A DNA stretch of 64,000 nucleotides, taken from contig NZ_OY776217.1 of the NCBI RefSeq assembly GCF_963675455.1, positions 868,001 through 932,000 of the forward strand, in the 5' to 3' direction. Source of the DNA: Emcibacter sp. GTDB taxonomy: Bacteria; Pseudomonadota; Alphaproteobacteria; Sphingomonadales; Emcibacteraceae. Under the pieces are notes generated by a model. That model saw only the letters and a program-made list of their open reading frames with translations. It searched no databases and was not told the origin of the DNA. Each line of letters begins with the position of its first letter. The first letter of the stretch is position 1. The position numbers were made by a program, and so were the translations under genes. Below are positions 61,543 to 64,000 of the stretch, piece after piece.

Positions 61543-62676
61543 TCAGTAGAGGCTCAGTTCAAGTATTTCCCTGACCCTATCGGGGTCCACATCCTGGGTC
61601 AGGAAGCCTTTACCGATTTCGGAGGCTAACACAAATGTAAGTGTGCCGTCGGCAACTTTTTTATCCTGCGCCATATGTTCCATCAGACGATCGGCCGTCA
61701 TCTTCACGTTGCAGACGGGATGGTCTGTGCCGGTCAGCCGGACTGGCAGGTTGATCGAGACCAGATGGGCCGAAACGCGGGCGGCATCCTGTTCAGGGCA
61801 CAAGCCCATTTTTACCGACAGGTCAAAAGCCATGACCATGCCGATGGCGACGGCCTCACCGTGAAATATGGTGTCGTTATAACCGCATTCCGCTTCAATG
61901 GCGTGACCGAAGGTATGGCCCAGGTTCAGAAGGGCGCGCCGTCCGGTTTCTTTTTCGTCTTCGGCCACAATCCGGGCCTTGGCCGTACAGCTTGTTTTGA
62001 TGGCATGGATCTGTTTTTGCCGGTCTCCATTGATCAGGTCGCGGCCGTTTCGTTCCAGCCACAGGAAGAAATCACGATCCCCGATCAGGCCGTATTTGAC
62101 CACCTCTGCATATCCTGCCAGAACCTGGCGCGCCGGAAGGGTATCCAGCGTGGTGACATCGGCCAGTACCAGCCGCGGCTGATGAAAACTGCCGACCAGG
62201 TTCTTGCCCTGGCCCGTATTGATGCCGGTTTTCCCGCCGACGGAACTGTCGACCTGGGACAAAAGAGTGGTCGGAATCTGAATGAAGTCCATGCCCCGGC
62301 GCAGGATGCTGGCGGCAAAGCCGGTGAGGTCGCCGATCACACCGCCGCCAAAGGCGATAATCATGTCCTTGCGCTCCAGCCGGTGCTCCAGCAACCGCTC
62401 GCATAATTTTTCAAGCTGCGCAAAGCTTTTGGTGCTTTCACCAGCCGGCAGGATGATGGTTTCGAATTCTATCCCGCCGTCCCTGAGCGACTTTTCCAGA
62501 CGCGGCAACTGATGGCGGGCAACATTTTCGTCCGTCACGATTATGGTGCGCTGGTGGTGGAGAATTTCTTTTATATAGTCTGCGGCCCGGTCCAGGAGGT
62601 TGGTTCCGATAATGATATCGTAGCTCCGCTCACCCAGGTCAACAGAGAGTTTCTCAACGGTTTCCGGGTTGGTCAT
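61543..62676 (-). CDS. aroB: 3-Dehydroquinate synthase
   Basis: AroB makes 3-dehydroquinate from DAHP with NAD+ and a divalent metal, the second shikimate step. The 377-residue protein has AFGGGVIGDLTGFAASILRRG, TTLLSQVDSSVGGKTGIN, the metal-site EVVKYGLIGD and NLGHTFGHAIEAECGY. It overlaps the aroK stop by 23 bases, so aroK-aroB is one operon. Confidence 0.97.
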   Translation of the reverse strand: MTNPETVEKLSVDLGERSYDIIIGTNLLDRAADYIKEILHHQRTIIVTDENVARHQLPRLEKSLRDGGIEFETIILPAGESTKSFAQLEKLCERLLEHRLERKDMIIAFGGGVIGDLTGFAASILRRGMDFIQIPTTLLSQVDSSVGGKTGINTGQGKNLVGSFHQPRLVLADVTTLDTLPARQVLAGYAEVVKYGLIGDRDFFLWLERNGRDLINGDRQKQIHAIKTSCTAKARIVAEDEKETGRRALLNLGHTFGHAIEAECGYNDTIFHGEAVAIGMVMAFDLSVKMGLCPEQDAARVSAHLVSINLPVRLTGTDHPVCNVKMTADRLMEHMAQDKKVADGTLTFVLASEIGKGFLTQDVDPDRVREILELSLY

Positions 62677-63277
62677 TATTGTCGCCTTTGTTTCGATTTC
62701 TTTCTTCTGCCAGATAATGGTTTAGCCTGTGGATGATGGTATTGACAACTTCTTCGTGGGCGCCGGCGCCGCTTTCCACACAGATATCCGCCTCGGCATA
62801 AACCGGGTATCTTTTTGCCGCAAGGTCGCGCAGGATCTGCCGCGGGTTGCCTTTTTTCAGCAGCGGCCGGGTATTTCGGCGGGAAGTGCGCTCCACCAGA
62901 AGCTCAATGTCGGCGCGCAGCCAAATGGTGATGGCCTTTGCTTTCAGGGTCTTGCGGGTATTTTCGTCCATGAAAGCGCCGCCACCGGTCCCAAGGACAA
63001 TATTGGGGCCGGAAATCAGCCGGTCAATGACTTTGCGTTCGCCGTCCCGAAAATTCTGTTCACCGAATTTTTCAAATATTTCGCTGATCGTATGTCCGGC
63101 AGCTACTTCAATTTCTGCATCGGAATCCACAAACGGTATGCCTAGCCGGCGCGCAAGACGCATGCCGACGGTGGTTTTTCCGGCGCCCATCAGCCCGACC
63201 AGCGCAAGGCTTTTGGTCAGGGGGTATCTCAGTCTGGGTATGGGCTTTTTTCTGGTTTTTTTTCTCAATCTTTTCAT
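62654..63277 (-). CDS. aroK: Shikimate kinase
   Basis: AroK phosphorylates shikimate. The 207-residue protein has a basic extension of about 20 residues before the P-loop GLMGAGKTT at 29-37. DSDAEIEVAAGHTISEIFEKFGE, then FRDGERKVIDRL and LGTGGGAFMDENTR are the shikimate-site motifs. It lies directly upstream of aroB and overlaps it. Confidence 0.95.
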   Translation of the reverse strand: MKRLRKKTRKKPIPRLRYPLTKSLALVGLMGAGKTTVGMRLARRLGIPFVDSDAEIEVAAGHTISEIFEKFGEQNFRDGERKVIDRLISGPNIVLGTGGGAFMDENTRKTLKAKAITIWLRADIELLVERTSRRNTRPLLKKGNPRQILRDLAAKRYPVYAEADICVESGAGAHEEVVNTIIHRLNHYLAEERNRNKGDNNDQPGNR

Positions 63278-63459
63278 ACTGATTTCCTCTTAGCATGGCT
63301 TTGACCCGCTGGGAAGTCGGCAGATTGGTTAGTCATTAAATAAACATAATCTTCTTGCAGCTTTACGCTTTGGAATTGGGCCGCTAATATGGCGTCCCAA
63401 CAGGGCGACGAAAATGGCGTCCCGAATTTGAACAATGACGGCGGGGTACAAACGAACCA

Positions 63460-63600
63460 ATGGGTAAATTCTGGTTAATCGTAATTATGTTGTTGATATT
63501 TCTGATTGGCGGCGGCGCTGGTTATCTGATGACGACGGATATCCCGGCCCCGACGGAACATACGGAAAAAACCCTGCCCGATGATATGTTTCCCAAATAA
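63460..63600 (+). CDS. Small single-pass membrane protein, unknown
   Basis: This 46-residue protein has an N-terminal hydrophobic segment (FWLIVIMLLIFLIGGGAGYLM) and a short polar tail rich in Pro, Thr and Asp. I recognise no family. It is divergent from aroK across a 182-base gap and ends 30 bases before the next gene, with which it is probably co-transcribed. Confidence 0.65.
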   Translation: MGKFWLIVIMLLIFLIGGGAGYLMTTDIPAPTEHTEKTLPDDMFPK

Positions 63601-63630
63601 AACCCCGGACAAAAACCTGGATAAGTGAAT

Positions 63631-64000
63631 ATGGCGAGGAAATTCTTGGTAAAACCCCTTCTGGCAGGGCTGGCAGTTGTCGCCTTTTTCCAGTTTACAC
63701 AGGCCCAATATAGCCAGGCCCAGACAGAACGGAACCTTCCGGCAGAAGAGGTGAGCGGGCAGAATGTTCCTGTAGATGTCACGACTGAAGGTCAGGGACA
63801 GGTGCCGGATGATGATTTCTTGCCGGCCGATGAGCCGCCGAAATCCATTCTGTTTCCAGATACCGAACCGGGGCCCTATTTTCCGGCAAACACTGCCGGG
63901 GCAGGCGAGCTTCCGGTGCCCCTTGATTCCGGAAGCCGGACGGGAGGTGCGGAAATTATAACCTCTGACGTGCCGGGGCTGGACGGGGAAGTCCAGGTTG
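63631..64000 (+). CDS. Secreted or periplasmic protein, 3' end missing
   Basis: The frame is open to the window edge and codes for at least 123 residues. It begins with a signal peptide (MARKFLVKPLLAGLAVVAFF, cleavage likely after TQA). A low-complexity region rich in Pro, Asp, Glu and Gly follows (VPDDDFLPADEPPKS and SGSRTGGAEIITSD). I cannot name a family, since the conserved part may lie beyond the window. Confidence 0.7.
   Translation, partial: MARKFLVKPLLAGLAVVAFFQFTQAQYSQAQTERNLPAEEVSGQNVPVDVTTEGQGQVPDDDFLPADEPPKSILFPDTEPGPYFPANTAGAGELPVPLDSGSRTGGAEIITSDVPGLDGEVQV

Noticed and set aside
1..64000. CRISPR arrays, tRNA or rRNA genes, insertion sequences, prophage genes, toxin-antitoxin pairs
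   Set aside because: No repeat-spacer pattern, clover-leaf-like sequence, transposase, integrase or phage structural gene was recognised by reading.

Overview
The window is a chromosomal segment of an alphaproteobacterium, probably a marine one. The gene set and gene order point there: hemE next to a DnaA-box-rich origin, parA/parB beside rsmG/mnmG, a complete suf operon led by an Rrf2 regulator, a 1,600-residue NAD-glutamate dehydrogenase, and the blocks ppsR-maf-aroE-coaE-dnaQ and mltA-smr-xre. Two NhaC-type Na+/H+ antiporters and an SNF-type Na+ symporter suggest a sodium-rich habitat. Placement in the Kordiimonadales/Emcibacterales area is a guess, not something the sequence proves.

Left part (1-33 kb), mixed strands and more accessory. 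It starts inside a cyclopropane-fatty-acid-synthase-like methyltransferase, followed by a DUF3833 protein, an SDR and ubiX. Next come an orphan NapG/NapH-like iron-sulfur quinol dehydrogenase pair with a palindromic operator candidate, and GTP-type PEP carboxykinase. A tightly overlapped four-gene block (6.8-10.9 kb) encodes two GT4 glycosyltransferases, a GT34-like glycosyltransferase and a flippase-like membrane protein. It converges on a 717-residue reductive dehalogenase homologue of the cytosolic, catabolic type with all the expected catalytic residues. Two Na+ transporters, a PAS_5 protein and NAD-GDH follow. The minus-strand block rsmB-rpe-heparinase-like-purH and htpX are next. Then, on the plus strand, come a 52-residue SDHAF4/DUF1674 gene, a sterol-desaturase-family enzyme, a SixA-type phosphatase and an 835-residue patatin-like protein.

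Central part (33-51 kb), all on the minus strand: sufB-C-D-S-T and an A-type carrier under an Rrf2 regulator with two palindromic operator candidates; parB, parA, rsmG, mnmG and mnmE with parS sites; an NhaC antiporter; rho; hemJ, hemH and hemE.

Origin (51.21-51.67 kb). No gene lies here. There are four exact DnaA 9-mers, three near-matches and an AT-rich stretch. Two tandem box pairs form a perfect inverted repeat. Gene direction flips here: for at least 18 kb to the left the genes point left, and to the right most point right, as expected for bidirectional replication.

Right part (51.7-64 kb): ppsR, maf, aroE, coaE, a membrane protein and dnaQ; secB and fxsA in the opposite direction; a Tim44-like protein, mltA, smr and an XRE regulator; a CorC/HlyC-type CBS protein with aroB and aroK on the minus strand; and finally two unrecognised envelope genes, the last cut by the window edge. 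I see no rRNA, tRNA, insertion sequence, prophage or CRISPR array. Protein families were assigned by reading motifs, not by database search.
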